NCBI RefSeq assembly: GCF_015143595.1
Contig: NZ_WYEU01000003.1
Location: 310,001 to 374,000 of the forward strand
DNA length: 64,000 nucleotides
Reading direction: 5' to 3'
DNA from: Sneathiella sp. P13V-1
GTDB lineage: Bacteria; Pseudomonadota; Alphaproteobacteria; Sneathiellales; Sneathiellaceae
The notes below the pieces were generated by a model, which did not search any database, was not told where the DNA came from, and saw only the letters and a list, made by a program, of their open reading frames with translations. Shown here one piece after another: positions 36,080 to 43,653 of this stretch (position 1 is its first letter; each line of letters opens with the position of its first letter). Position numbers and translations under genes: made by a program.

Positions 36080-36454
36080 TTAGGATTCGTCCGAGATGAT
36101 CTTATCAGCCAGGGCTTCGCTTGCGTGGCTTTCTAATTCTTCTAAAGATGCGCTATGTAACAGTTCGGCATTAACGGTCAGAACGCCATGATGGTCCGCA
36201 TCTTCTGAATAAGTTGCTACCTCTACACCTTCGCTCGCTGCGACATTGAGCGCATCAAACAAGGCATCCAGATCGACCAGTTCATTTTGGTCATCAATCA
36301 TTACGTTCGCACCTTCCACATTCGAACTTTCGGTCTTCGGATTTGCTACATCACCAACAGAAGCCGCCATCAGGCTTTCCAACCGCTTATCCGCAGTTGT
36401 TTCGTCTTCAATTTCGATAATAACTTTACCGTTTTCGTCTCTTATTTCAGACAT
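36080..36454 (-). CDS. Small acidic protein of unknown function next to the Lap-like operon
   Basis: From the ATG at 36454 (AGGAAAAAGG upstream) the product has 124 residues, no Cys, no signal peptide and no membrane helix. It is strongly acidic: it opens SEIRDENGKVIIEIEDETTADKR, continues with NELVDLDALFDALN, and ends ELESHASEALADKIISDES. I do not recognise it. The acidic composition and absence of an N-terminal signal resemble small type I substrates or T1SS-related N-terminal modules only in a loose way; a cytoplasmic partner protein is as likely. It converges on the lapB operon. Confidence 0.55.
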   Translation of the reverse strand: MSEIRDENGKVIIEIEDETTADKRLESLMAASVGDVANPKTESSNVEGANVMIDDQNELVDLDALFDALNVAASEGVEVATYSEDADHHGVLTVNAELLHSASLEELESHASEALADKIISDES

Positions 36455-36533
36455 TGACCTTTTTCCTAAGCCGCAACGTTTCACTTCGTTTGACGACTTC
36501 TAAGAAATGTTCACATCACCATTGATTAAAAAA

Positions 36534-36545
36534 CTAGCGCGCTAG
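36534..36545. promoter_or_regulatory. Perfect 12-base palindrome upstream of the acidic-protein gene
   Basis: CTAGCGCGCTAG is its own reverse complement and stands 80 bases before the ATG of the minus-strand gene at 36454, inside an otherwise AT-rich 203-base gap. It may be an operator. No regulator is identified and a chance occurrence cannot be excluded. Confidence 0.25.
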
Positions 36546-36657
36546 ACAAGTAAATACATCCCTCATTTGAGTTAATATCTCCAATTTAATAAGAAATTTC
36601 CTAAAATTTTATGCAAATTTTGTCGACTAAATGACTGATGCCGTCAGAAAATTATGG

Positions 36658-37419
36658 TTAACGTCTAATATTAGAAAATAATGAACTTGGTATCCCGATC
36701 CCGTATACTTTTCCATCATCTAAAGTTCTCGTAGCTGAATGCAGCCCGATAATCTGGTACTCGCCATCAGTTTTCGTAAAAATGGGAGATCCAGAATCCC
36801 CTTTTGTCGCATCGCAGTCATGCGCATAGAGGGGAACTGTCCCATCGTTCAACTTCGCTATTCTAACCACTTTACAATTCCGATGCATGGTCAAGACATG
36901 TGGATAATCCTTGCTATAGCCAGATTGCATCACAGAGGCATTTCGCTTCTTTAGGGACGTTGACAATACAGGGATCCACCCGAACTGATCACCAAGCGGC
37001 TTGTCGATTTTTAAAATAGCCCAGTCATCTTTTCGTTCTGCGTTAGGGTAACTACCTGCTTTCTTCATATCGGTGGAAAGTGAATAGCTAACGCCTTTTG
37101 CGTGTCCTGCAAAGCGTCCCTTTTCATATCCTGGCAGGAAATGGAAATATTTGGCGTCTGACCAGCGTCTGGTTCGCTTGTTCCAAAAACAATGGGCCGC
37201 AGTCAGAACTGTATCTGGGCCGATCAACACCCCTGTACAGAAACTGCCGTCTTTGTTAATTCGGCCAATACTGCGCCATGGTGTCTTCGTGACATCCGGA
37301 AACTCCCTGTTATCTTCTCCCTTAATTCCGCGCAACTGAAGTTTTTTTGCAGCATGGACATTTCCTTCCGTAAATGAAAGGCAAAGGGGGATCAGCAGTA
37401 AGGAGAAAAACTTGTTCAT
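36658..37419 (-). CDS. Secreted trypsin-like serine protease
   Basis: A 253-residue protein with a signal peptide (about 1-23, ending VHA). The S1 chymotrypsin-fold catalytic triad is complete: His76 in TAAHC, Asp132 in DDWAIL and Ser209 in GDSGSP. Paired Cys (61/77 and 182/202 by position) can form disulfides. The mature part starts near a RGIKGEDNRE segment, which may be a propeptide. It acts in the periplasm or outside; substrates are unknown. The gene follows a small lipoprotein gene without a gap, so the two form an operon. Confidence 0.9.
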   Translation of the reverse strand: MNKFFSLLLIPLCLSFTEGNVHAAKKLQLRGIKGEDNREFPDVTKTPWRSIGRINKDGSFCTGVLIGPDTVLTAAHCFWNKRTRRWSDAKYFHFLPGYEKGRFAGHAKGVSYSLSTDMKKAGSYPNAERKDDWAILKIDKPLGDQFGWIPVLSTSLKKRNASVMQSGYSKDYPHVLTMHRNCKVVRIAKLNDGTVPLYAHDCDATKGDSGSPIFTKTDGEYQIIGLHSATRTLDDGKVYGIGIPSSLFSNIRR

Positions 37420-37677
37420 CTAGCTACATATCATACGCATGGCGAGATTACCCACCATTGAAAAACAAACAGGTCCGTCTGAAGTGTTATATTTCCAGAG
37501 TTTTAACGCACCATCATTTGTAATATCCGCAGGCTTTCCAAGAGCCGCTTCTATTTCAGCAGGCGTAGATTTACCTTCCACTTTGGCAAGCAATTCTGCT
37601 TTACTGATATCCTCACAGGCGGCAGCTATAAACAATATGGAGGCCAGAACGCTGAGTTTTAGGGACATTTTTAACAT
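37420..37677 (-). CDS. Small BamE/SmpA-like lipoprotein
   Basis: An 85-residue protein with a lipoprotein signal: a hydrophobic stretch LSVLASILFIAAAC puts the lipidated Cys at residue 21. The mature part, KVEGKSTPAEIEAALGKPADITNDGALKLWKYNTS, resembles the helix-strand pattern of the SmpA/OmlA (BamE) fold, with two more Cys near the C-terminus that may pair. BamE proper is usually longer, so this is probably a relative and not the assembly factor. Its last base abuts the serine protease gene. Two in-frame ATG codons (37677 and 37668) leave the start uncertain. Confidence 0.65.
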   Translation of the reverse strand: MLKMSLKLSVLASILFIAAACEDISKAELLAKVEGKSTPAEIEAALGKPADITNDGALKLWKYNTSDGPVCFSMVGNLAMRMICS

Positions 37678-37777
37678 TCAAAATTCCGATTTCTGTAGAT
37701 TGCAGATCACTGGACGCACTCCAATCTAATCGAATAAGATTGCGAGGCTATTAACAGAGCGATCAAGGGAGTGTGAT

Positions 37778-38341
37778 GTGACAGATATAAACAGGGTACT
37801 GGATTTCTGGTTTTTGCCAGACACCCATCCGGAATTTGGCGAACATCGCGAAGCCTGGTGGCAAAAAGACGCCACGTTCGATGCAGAAATCCGACAAAAT
37901 TTTGAAGAACTTGTTCTCAAGGCTGAGAATGGTGATCTGCTCTCTTGGACGGAAAGCGCCAAAGGATGCATGGCTCTCATAATCCTGCTCGATCAATTTC
38001 CACGAAACATATACCGGGATACAGCGCGCGCCTTTTCCTTTGACGGTAAAGCAAGAGAAATTGCACGCCATACAATGGATCGGGGTTATTTCGACCAGCT
38101 ACCTGAAATCATGCAATTTTTTGCGCTACTCCCGTTTGAACATAGCGAGTCTCTTGAGGATCAGAAATTCTCGGTTGAGTCCTACAAAAAGCTGGGAAAT
38201 GAAAATGGTCTGGACTTTGCCATTCGACATCTAGAGATTATAGAGAGATTTGGAAGGTTCCCTCATCGAAATGAAATACTGGGGCGCACCAGTACTGCAG
38301 AGGAAATTGAATTTCTTCAGCAGCCTAATTCTTCATTCTAG
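37778..38341 (+). CDS. DUF924 family protein
   Basis: A 187-residue cytoplasmic, helix-rich protein starting at a GTG with AAGGGAG upstream. VLDFWFLPDTHPEFGEHREAWWQKDATFDAEIRQNF at the N-terminus, then LLDQFPRNIYRDTARAFSFDGKAREIA and FFALLPFEHSESLEDQ, are the DUF924 (YcdF-like) hallmarks, a tetratricopeptide-like family of unknown function. It may share a transcript with the SDR gene 23 bases downstream. Confidence 0.88.
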   Translation: MTDINRVLDFWFLPDTHPEFGEHREAWWQKDATFDAEIRQNFEELVLKAENGDLLSWTESAKGCMALIILLDQFPRNIYRDTARAFSFDGKAREIARHTMDRGYFDQLPEIMQFFALLPFEHSESLEDQKFSVESYKKLGNENGLDFAIRHLEIIERFGRFPHRNEILGRTSTAEEIEFLQQPNSSF

Positions 38342-38364
38342 GTATGAATTAAAAGGAAGATTAA

Positions 38365-39138
38365 ATGTCTGACCTAAAAGACAAAGTTGTTGTTGTTACA
38401 GGTGCTAGCCGCGGTATCGGTGCCGCAGCGGCCGTGGAGCTGGCCGCAAGAGGGGCGCGGGTTGTAGCGGCGGCTAGAAATGCAAGTGCTTGCAGTGACG
38501 TACTGGAACAAATCGGAAATAATGGCGGCGAAGCCTTCGCTGTAAGCTGTGATGTCTCCGATTATAGTGCCGTTGAGAAAATGATCTCCGACACGCTGGA
38601 ACGTTTTGGCAAAATTGATGTGCTCGTCAACAATGCGGGTATTGTTGACCCAATTGGCATGATTGAAGATACAGACCCAGAAGCCTGGGCGCGTAATATC
38701 TCTGTCAATCTGGTGGGTGTGTATAATGGCATCCGTGCCGTTCTTGGTAAATTCTATGATCAGGGGCACGGCACCATCATTAATATCAGTTCAGGTGCCG
38801 CCCATAATCCACTGGAAGGCTGGAGTGCATACTGTTCCGGCAAAGCTGGTGTTTATATGATGACACGCGCAACAGCCCATGAAGCTGGTGAAAAAGGCGT
38901 TCGGGTATTTGGTTTCGCACCAGGGGTCGTTGATACAGATATGCAGGTCAACATTCGCGCCTCCGGCATCAACCGTGTAAGCCAACTACCCCGCGAAAAC
39001 TTGTCAGCCGCGAAGGATCCAGCTCAAGCCATCGCCTGGCTTTGTTCTGAAGCCGCTGATGAATTTGCTGGTCAGGAACTGGACATTCGCAATCCAGAGT
39101 TCCGTGAAAAATCTGGCCTGCCTGCACTTGAAGGCTAA
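38365..39138 (+). CDS. Short-chain dehydrogenase/reductase
   Basis: A 257-residue classical SDR: TGASRGIGAAAA cofactor-binding motif, VNNAGIV, NISSGAAH with the catalytic Ser, and YCSGK with Tyr and Lys. The absence of an acidic residue after strand 2 and the Ala-Arg-Asn segment favour NADP(H). The substrate cannot be inferred. AAGGAAG precedes the ATG. Its last codons overlap the convergent gene by four bases. Confidence 0.88.
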   Translation: MSDLKDKVVVVTGASRGIGAAAAVELAARGARVVAAARNASACSDVLEQIGNNGGEAFAVSCDVSDYSAVEKMISDTLERFGKIDVLVNNAGIVDPIGMIEDTDPEAWARNISVNLVGVYNGIRAVLGKFYDQGHGTIINISSGAAHNPLEGWSAYCSGKAGVYMMTRATAHEAGEKGVRVFGFAPGVVDTDMQVNIRASGINRVSQLPRENLSAAKDPAQAIAWLCSEAADEFAGQELDIRNPEFREKSGLPALEG

Positions 39139-39827
39139 TCTGTAAAGATATCCTCTAAAGTGAGCTTAAAATCACGGGAGAGAACAAGTAGCCATTCCAG
39201 TTCTCTCTCGTAACTATCCTGATGGGAAAAAGCTCCAATCAGTTCCTTATCGCTCATCCGGGTAATGTATCTGATATACGCAACTGTCCTGCTTTTCTGA
39301 GCCGCTCTCCCCTGATCCGCGTTAAACCTCATTGTCGCCGTGAATCGATCTGCCCTAGCAACAAGTTCATGAGCCGGATAAAGAAGAGGTGCTGATCGAA
39401 TGAACCACTTGCTCCATTTGGCTTTCGGGGCGCTTGCATCAAGCAGTTTCAGGTCCATATAACGCGCCAAAATCTTTCGGCGTGCCCCCAGCATCTGACG
39501 CGGCATTAATTTGACGATCTGATAAAAGGACGGCAGATAAAGCTCCATCTGGATCGGAGACATGATGTTCTTGAAAAACTTTCCATCCGCTGCCCAGGAA
39601 TGAAAAGGCTTTACATTCATCAGCTTGAGTTTTGTTTCCACGCTTTGGAAACAATGCCTCCAATAATCTTCCTCTATCTCCTCAAGGGAGTGTTCGTAAG
39701 CGAAATTAGCGCCACTTAGGACATGGAGCTTTCTGTCCCATAAGGTCACAACACCTCCATGCCAACCAGATATCTGCCGCGGCTCAAGCAAATCTGCCAA
39801 ATCATTATGTGAGGTGTAAAAATCCAA
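39135..39827 (-). CDS. Hypothetical protein of 230 residues
   Basis: I do not recognise the family. The product has no signal peptide or clear membrane helix and is rich in aromatic and basic residues. It opens MDFYTSHNDLADLLEPRQISGWHGGVVTLWD and ends YERELEWLLVLSRDFKLTLEDIFTD; the middle has a basic helical stretch (MLGARRKILARYMDLKLLD). Good length and normal codon use support a real gene. It overlaps the convergent SDR gene by four bases. Confidence 0.6.
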   Translation of the reverse strand: MDFYTSHNDLADLLEPRQISGWHGGVVTLWDRKLHVLSGANFAYEHSLEEIEEDYWRHCFQSVETKLKLMNVKPFHSWAADGKFFKNIMSPIQMELYLPSFYQIVKLMPRQMLGARRKILARYMDLKLLDASAPKAKWSKWFIRSAPLLYPAHELVARADRFTATMRFNADQGRAAQKSRTVAYIRYITRMSDKELIGAFSHQDSYERELEWLLVLSRDFKLTLEDIFTD

Positions 39828-39885
39828 CCTAACCTCCCTTAAGTGATGGAGGTCAGTAGACGCTTACATACATATGTTCGTGAGG

Positions 39886-40671
39886 TTAAAAGGCCAGGGA
39901 CGAGACGGGCATCTTAATCGGACCGTCCTTCTTCTTGTGCCAGAACTGATAAACATATGGATTATCAGTGTCTTCAATTTCATCAGAACTGCCTTGCCAC
40001 ATGGCATGACCTTCATGAAGCATAACAATCTGGTCTGAAATCCGGGACGCGGTTACCAAATTGCTGGTTACGACGATGGCCGTACTGCCCATTTCACGCA
40101 CATTTTTAACTATCAGATCATTGATGACGTTGCTCATGATCGGATCAAGGCCCGCGGTTGGTTCATCCAAGAACAAAATGGGCGGGTTCCCAGCCAAAGC
40201 CCGTGCTATACCCACACGTTTCTGCATGCCGCCAGAAAGCTCCGACGGATAAAGATCAACGGCATCAGCAGAAAGTCCAACGGACCTTAGTTTGTCTTTT
40301 GCCTGCTCACGGACATCTTTGCGGGTCGCCCCAGGCTGTTGAAGAAGTCGAAAGCCGATATTTTCCCATACCGGTAACCCATCAAACAAACCGGAGCGTT
40401 GAAACAGGATACCAAACTGTTTCAAAAACTCGTCATAGTCCTGACCGCGCAGAGTATCTGTGCGTTTTCCATCAATTTCGATTGTGCCGCTGTCAGGACG
40501 CTCCAACCCAACAATGCTTTTTAAGGCAAGGCTTTTCCCAGAACCTGAAGGTCCAATAAGGGTGAGGATCTGCCCTGCCCCTACGGACAGGCTTAGATCA
40601 TTTAGCGCGTGATTGGCGCCAAAATGTTTGTTTAGCCCTTTGATTGTGATTTTTTCAGGCTGTGCAGACAC
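39886..40671 (-). CDS. ABC transporter ATP-binding protein, MlaF-like
   Basis: A 261-residue NBD: GPSGSGKS (Walker A), LSGGMQKRVGIARAL (signature, with the Met typical of MlaF) and ILFLDEPTAGLDPIMS (Walker B). The C-terminal tail, NPYVYQFWHKKKDGPI, resembles the MlaF end. MlaF powers phospholipid transport between membranes with MlaE and MlaD, but no permease or MCE gene lies nearby, so the partner is encoded elsewhere. It is divergent from the cobD gene. Confidence 0.82.
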   Translation of the reverse strand: MSAQPEKITIKGLNKHFGANHALNDLSLSVGAGQILTLIGPSGSGKSLALKSIVGLERPDSGTIEIDGKRTDTLRGQDYDEFLKQFGILFQRSGLFDGLPVWENIGFRLLQQPGATRKDVREQAKDKLRSVGLSADAVDLYPSELSGGMQKRVGIARALAGNPPILFLDEPTAGLDPIMSNVINDLIVKNVREMGSTAIVVTSNLVTASRISDQIVMLHEGHAMWQGSSDEIEDTDNPYVYQFWHKKKDGPIKMPVSSLAF

Positions 40672-40775
40672 GAATATTCCTTCCCCTATTTACCTCTTCA
40701 AATTACAGAAACTGGCAATGATTTCAATCTGCTTTATAACTAAGTCGAATAGAATTAATTTCGGGTTCGGTATTC

Positions 40776-41795
40776 ATGGGTATTTCGTCAAACAGCTATA
40801 ATCGGCCTGTCTTTCATGGCGGTGACATCGATGCCGCGAGGTGTGCGTATGGCGGCAATGCTTCTGATTGGCTGGATTTAAGTACAGGCATCAATCCAAA
40901 CGCCTACTCTGTCCCTGAGATATCCACCCAGTTTTGGACATCTCTCCCTGGAACAGAACAGGAAGAAAAGCTGCTTTCCTCGGCAAGATCTTACTTTGGC
41001 CTTCCAGAAAGTTATTCAATTACCGCCGCCCCCGGCACCCAAAGCATCTTGCAAATCCTGCCCCTTATCGCGGGCGGCCCTCAAAAGGTTGCCATTCAAT
41101 CTCCGACCTATGCCGAGCATTCCAATTGCTGGAAATTAGGCGGTCATGAAGTTTACGGTTCTGCAAAGGCACCTGCTGAGCCAGCCGATATTGCCGTGCT
41201 TGTGAACCCGAACAATCCTACAGGCACCTTATTTAATTCTGATGAAATCAATTTATGGCGAACAAACTGGTTGAAACCAGATGGCCTTCTGATCATTGAC
41301 GAAGCCTTTATGGATGTGACACCGGATAAAAGTGCGGCGGCCTCCAACGACCCCGAGAACACACTTATCTTAAAATCATTCGGGAAATTCTTTGGGCTCG
41401 CAGGGGTTCGCCTTGGATTTGTTTGCGGAGATCCAACATGGGTCTCGAAAATAAGATCCTCTCTTGGCCCATGGGCGGTAAGCGGGGTTGCCGCAGAGGT
41501 TGGTTCTGTCGCCTATGCAGATACTCATTGGCATTGCTCCACTCGGACACAAATCGCAAACATGTCTGAAAAAGTGGCGGTGCTTCTATCGCAGTCCGGC
41601 GGTAAGGTTATGGGAAATGCGGGGCTGTTTTTGTTAGCCGAATTTGACGAAGCCAATGCGATATTTGAACATTTGTGCCAAAATCATATTTTGACACGCC
41701 CCTTCGAATATAACTCCAAATGGCTGCGGTTTGGGCTTCCCAAAGACGAAGAAGCCCTGAACCGTTTATCTAAAGCGCTTAAGTCTCTAAGTTAG
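40776..41795 (+). CDS. cobD: Threonine-phosphate decarboxylase
   Basis: A 339-residue PLP enzyme of the aspartate aminotransferase fold: FHGGDIDAARCAYG, WLDLSTGINP, VNPNNPTGTLF, IIDEAFMDV and LKSFGKFFGLAGVRLGF, where the Lys of SFGKFFGL binds PLP. It makes (R)-1-amino-2-propanol phosphate from threonine phosphate for the cobalamin side chain, used by the CbiB product encoded 9 kb away. Pseudomonas literature calls the same enzyme CobC. It precedes the B12 riboswitch but lies upstream of it, so it is not directly under its control. Confidence 0.93.
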   Translation: MGISSNSYNRPVFHGGDIDAARCAYGGNASDWLDLSTGINPNAYSVPEISTQFWTSLPGTEQEEKLLSSARSYFGLPESYSITAAPGTQSILQILPLIAGGPQKVAIQSPTYAEHSNCWKLGGHEVYGSAKAPAEPADIAVLVNPNNPTGTLFNSDEINLWRTNWLKPDGLLIIDEAFMDVTPDKSAAASNDPENTLILKSFGKFFGLAGVRLGFVCGDPTWVSKIRSSLGPWAVSGVAAEVGSVAYADTHWHCSTRTQIANMSEKVAVLLSQSGGKVMGNAGLFLLAEFDEANAIFEHLCQNHILTRPFEYNSKWLRFGLPKDEEALNRLSKALKSLS

Positions 41796-42208
41796 CCGGC
41801 ATCGAACAAGCTATCCATATCTTTGAAAGTCTTGAACTCCATCGCATTACCTGCGGGGTCTTTGATAAAGAAAATCCCCTGCTCGCCTGGCTGACCTTCA
41901 AAACGGATGCGCGGTTCAATGATAAATTCAACACCCGCCGCTTTAACACGCTCCAGCAGAGATTCCCATTCTGACCACTCCAATACGGCACCGAAATGGC
42001 GAACCGGCACCTGATCCCCGTCCACACCATTTGTTTGCGCGCCTGTACATTCTTCAGGTTTCACATGAGCAGAAATCTGATGACCAAAGAAATCAAAATC
42101 AATCCATTTCTCAGCTTCACGCCCGACCTTGCAGCCTAGAACATCAACAAAAAACTGGCGTGTATCTTCTATATCCAGAACAGGGAACGCAAGGTGAAAC
42201 GGGGGCAT
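41792..42208 (-). CDS. VOC (glyoxalase/bleomycin-resistance fold) protein
   Basis: A 138-residue VOC-superfamily protein: HLAFPVLDIEDTRQFFVDVLGC at the start, WIDFDFFGHQISAH, VEFIIEPRIRFEGQPGEQGIFFIKDPAGNAMEFKTF at the end. The potential metal ligands (His, His, Glu) fit an extradiol-dioxygenase-like or glyoxalase-like site. The substrate is unknown. GGAG precedes the ATG. It overlaps the convergent cobD by four bases and is divergent from the riboswitch-controlled cob operon. Confidence 0.82.
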   Translation of the reverse strand: MPPFHLAFPVLDIEDTRQFFVDVLGCKVGREAEKWIDFDFFGHQISAHVKPEECTGAQTNGVDGDQVPVRHFGAVLEWSEWESLLERVKAAGVEFIIEPRIRFEGQPGEQGIFFIKDPAGNAMEFKTFKDMDSLFDAG

Positions 42209-42280
42209 TAATTTTCTCCAGACAAGTCTTCTAACCAGCCGGGACGGTAATCTCTTTTGTGCCTCCTGTCACTTATTGAA

Positions 42281-42309
42281 TTGACACCAACCCGTTATCC
42301 CCTTAGCGT
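42281..42309 (+). promoter_or_regulatory. Possible promoter of the riboswitch-controlled cob operon
   Basis: TTGACA at 42281-42286 is a perfect -35 box. TAGCGT lies 17 bases further as a weak -10. A start about seven bases beyond would fall just before the riboswitch aptamer, which supports the choice. Confidence 0.45.
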
Positions 42310-42317
42310 CCGGCAAC

Positions 42318-42476
42318 GATGGTTCCTGAAGTTTTTTGGGATTAAAAAGGGAACGCGGTGCGATTAAGATCAATTCCGCGGCTGTCCCCGCAACTGTAGG
42401 CGATTAGCCGAACAACAAACCACTGCTACGGCGGGAAGGTGTTCGGTGTCATTCGTAAGCCAGGAGACCTGCCATC
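42318..42476 (+). promoter_or_regulatory. Cobalamin (B12) riboswitch upstream of cobW
   Basis: The order of conserved elements matches the adenosylcobalamin aptamer: GGTTCC, TTAAAAAGGGAA, CCGCGGCTGTCCCCGCAACTGT, CACTGC, GGCGGGAAGG, and the B12 box AGCCAGGAGACCTGCC at 42458-42473. It controls the following leader ORF and cobW-cobN-cobO-cobQ. No T-tract terminator is seen between aptamer and cobW, so translational control by ribosome-site masking is more likely than attenuation. Confidence 0.96.
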
Positions 42477-42493
42477 AAATGAGGTTCTAAAAC

Positions 42494-42619
42494 ATGACGG
42501 AGGATCATGACGTGCCGAGAATGAGTTTTATTCGGCCTCTTACATCGCTGATTACCTGCGCCCGTTCTGGTTTGCCAGCGCGCCATATCCCCATGTCTTC
42601 ATTTCAGGAAAAACCATGA
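42494..42619 (+). CDS. Possible 41-codon leader ORF coupled to cobW
   Basis: An ATG 18 bases after the riboswitch aptamer, with GAGG nine bases upstream, opens a 41-residue frame that ends in TGA overlapping the cobW ATG (ATGA). The product includes MSFIRPLTSLITCARSGLPARH and has no recognised homologue. If translated, the riboswitch would control this ORF and cobW would follow by coupling. Start codons later in the frame are also possible. Chance cannot be excluded for a frame this short. Confidence 0.35.
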   Translation: MTEDHDVPRMSFIRPLTSLITCARSGLPARHIPMSSFQEKP

Positions 42620-43650
42620 CCGCATACGAGAAAATTCCAGCAACTGTTGTAACCGGCTTTTTGGGTGCTGGTAAGACCAGCCTCATCCGCAATCTAATTG
42701 AGAACGCAAATGGCAAACGCCTTGCGTTGATTATCAATGAATTTGGTGATCTAGGGGTCGACGGTGAAGTCTTGAAAGGCTGCGGTAATGAAAATTGCAG
42801 TGAAGAAGACATTGTCGAGCTCGCCAATGGATGTATCTGCTGTACGGTTGCAGATGACTTCCTGCCAACCATTCAGGCGCTGCTGGATCGTGAAGAACGT
42901 CCTGATCATATTATAGTTGAAACATCCGGCCTTGCCCTGCCAAAACCTTTGGTTCGTGCCTTTGGATGGCCAGAGGTGCGTACTCAGGTGACAGTGGATG
43001 GTGTTGTCACTGTAATCGACAGCCCTGCCTATCGTGACGGGTTGTTTGCCTCTAACCCGGATGCCGTACAAGCGCAGCGCGAAGCAGATGAAAATCTGGA
43101 TCATGATAGTCCATTAGAGGAACTGTTCGAAGACCAGCTCAATTGCGCAGATATGATCTTGCTGAACAAAGCAGATATGCTGGAAGATGCTGATCTTGTA
43201 AAAGCAGAAACAGAACTTCGGGATCGTGTACGCCCATCGGTGAAATTGGTTCGCACTTCCCATGGGAACATCAGCGCCGCGGTTCTTTTGGGAATGGGGG
43301 CCGCCGCAGAAGATGATCTGGAAGGGCGCAAATCCCACCATGATGATCATGACGATCACGAACATGATGATTTCGACAGCTTTGTTGTGGCCCTTGATAA
43401 CCCTGACGATCCGGAAACACTGGTTGCTCGTTTGAAATCCGCCATCGAAAATCATGGCATCCTTCGGGCAAAAGGTTTCATTGCCGTGAATGGTAAGGAT
43501 ATGCGCCTTGTGGTTCAGGCCGTTGGAAATCGCATTCAGCATTATTTTGATCGCGAATGGAATGACAGTGACGAACGTGTCAGCCGTCTTGTCATAATTG
43601 GCGAGCATGGCCTTGATGAAGGTGCTATTACTTCCGCGCTAAAGGGTTAA
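42616..43650 (+). CDS. cobW: CobW, G3E GTPase metallochaperone
   Basis: A 344-residue COG0523 GTPase: GFLGAGKT P-loop (14-21), the metal-binding CICC-type motif (Cys73, Cys75, Cys76) in NGCICCTV, and EDQLNCADMILLNKADM with the NKAD guanine motif. A His/Asp-rich linker SHHDDHDDHEHDDFD (about residues 238-251) precedes the C-terminal domain. CobW is thought to load cobalt into the chelatase, and it sits directly upstream of cobN here. The ATG overlaps the leader ORF, and CAGGAAAAA lies upstream. Confidence 0.94.
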   Translation: MTAYEKIPATVVTGFLGAGKTSLIRNLIENANGKRLALIINEFGDLGVDGEVLKGCGNENCSEEDIVELANGCICCTVADDFLPTIQALLDREERPDHIIVETSGLALPKPLVRAFGWPEVRTQVTVDGVVTVIDSPAYRDGLFASNPDAVQAQREADENLDHDSPLEELFEDQLNCADMILLNKADMLEDADLVKAETELRDRVRPSVKLVRTSHGNISAAVLLGMGAAAEDDLEGRKSHHDDHDDHEHDDFDSFVVALDNPDDPETLVARLKSAIENHGILRAKGFIAVNGKDMRLVVQAVGNRIQHYFDREWNDSDERVSRLVIIGEHGLDEGAITSALKG

Positions 43651-43653
43651 TTC

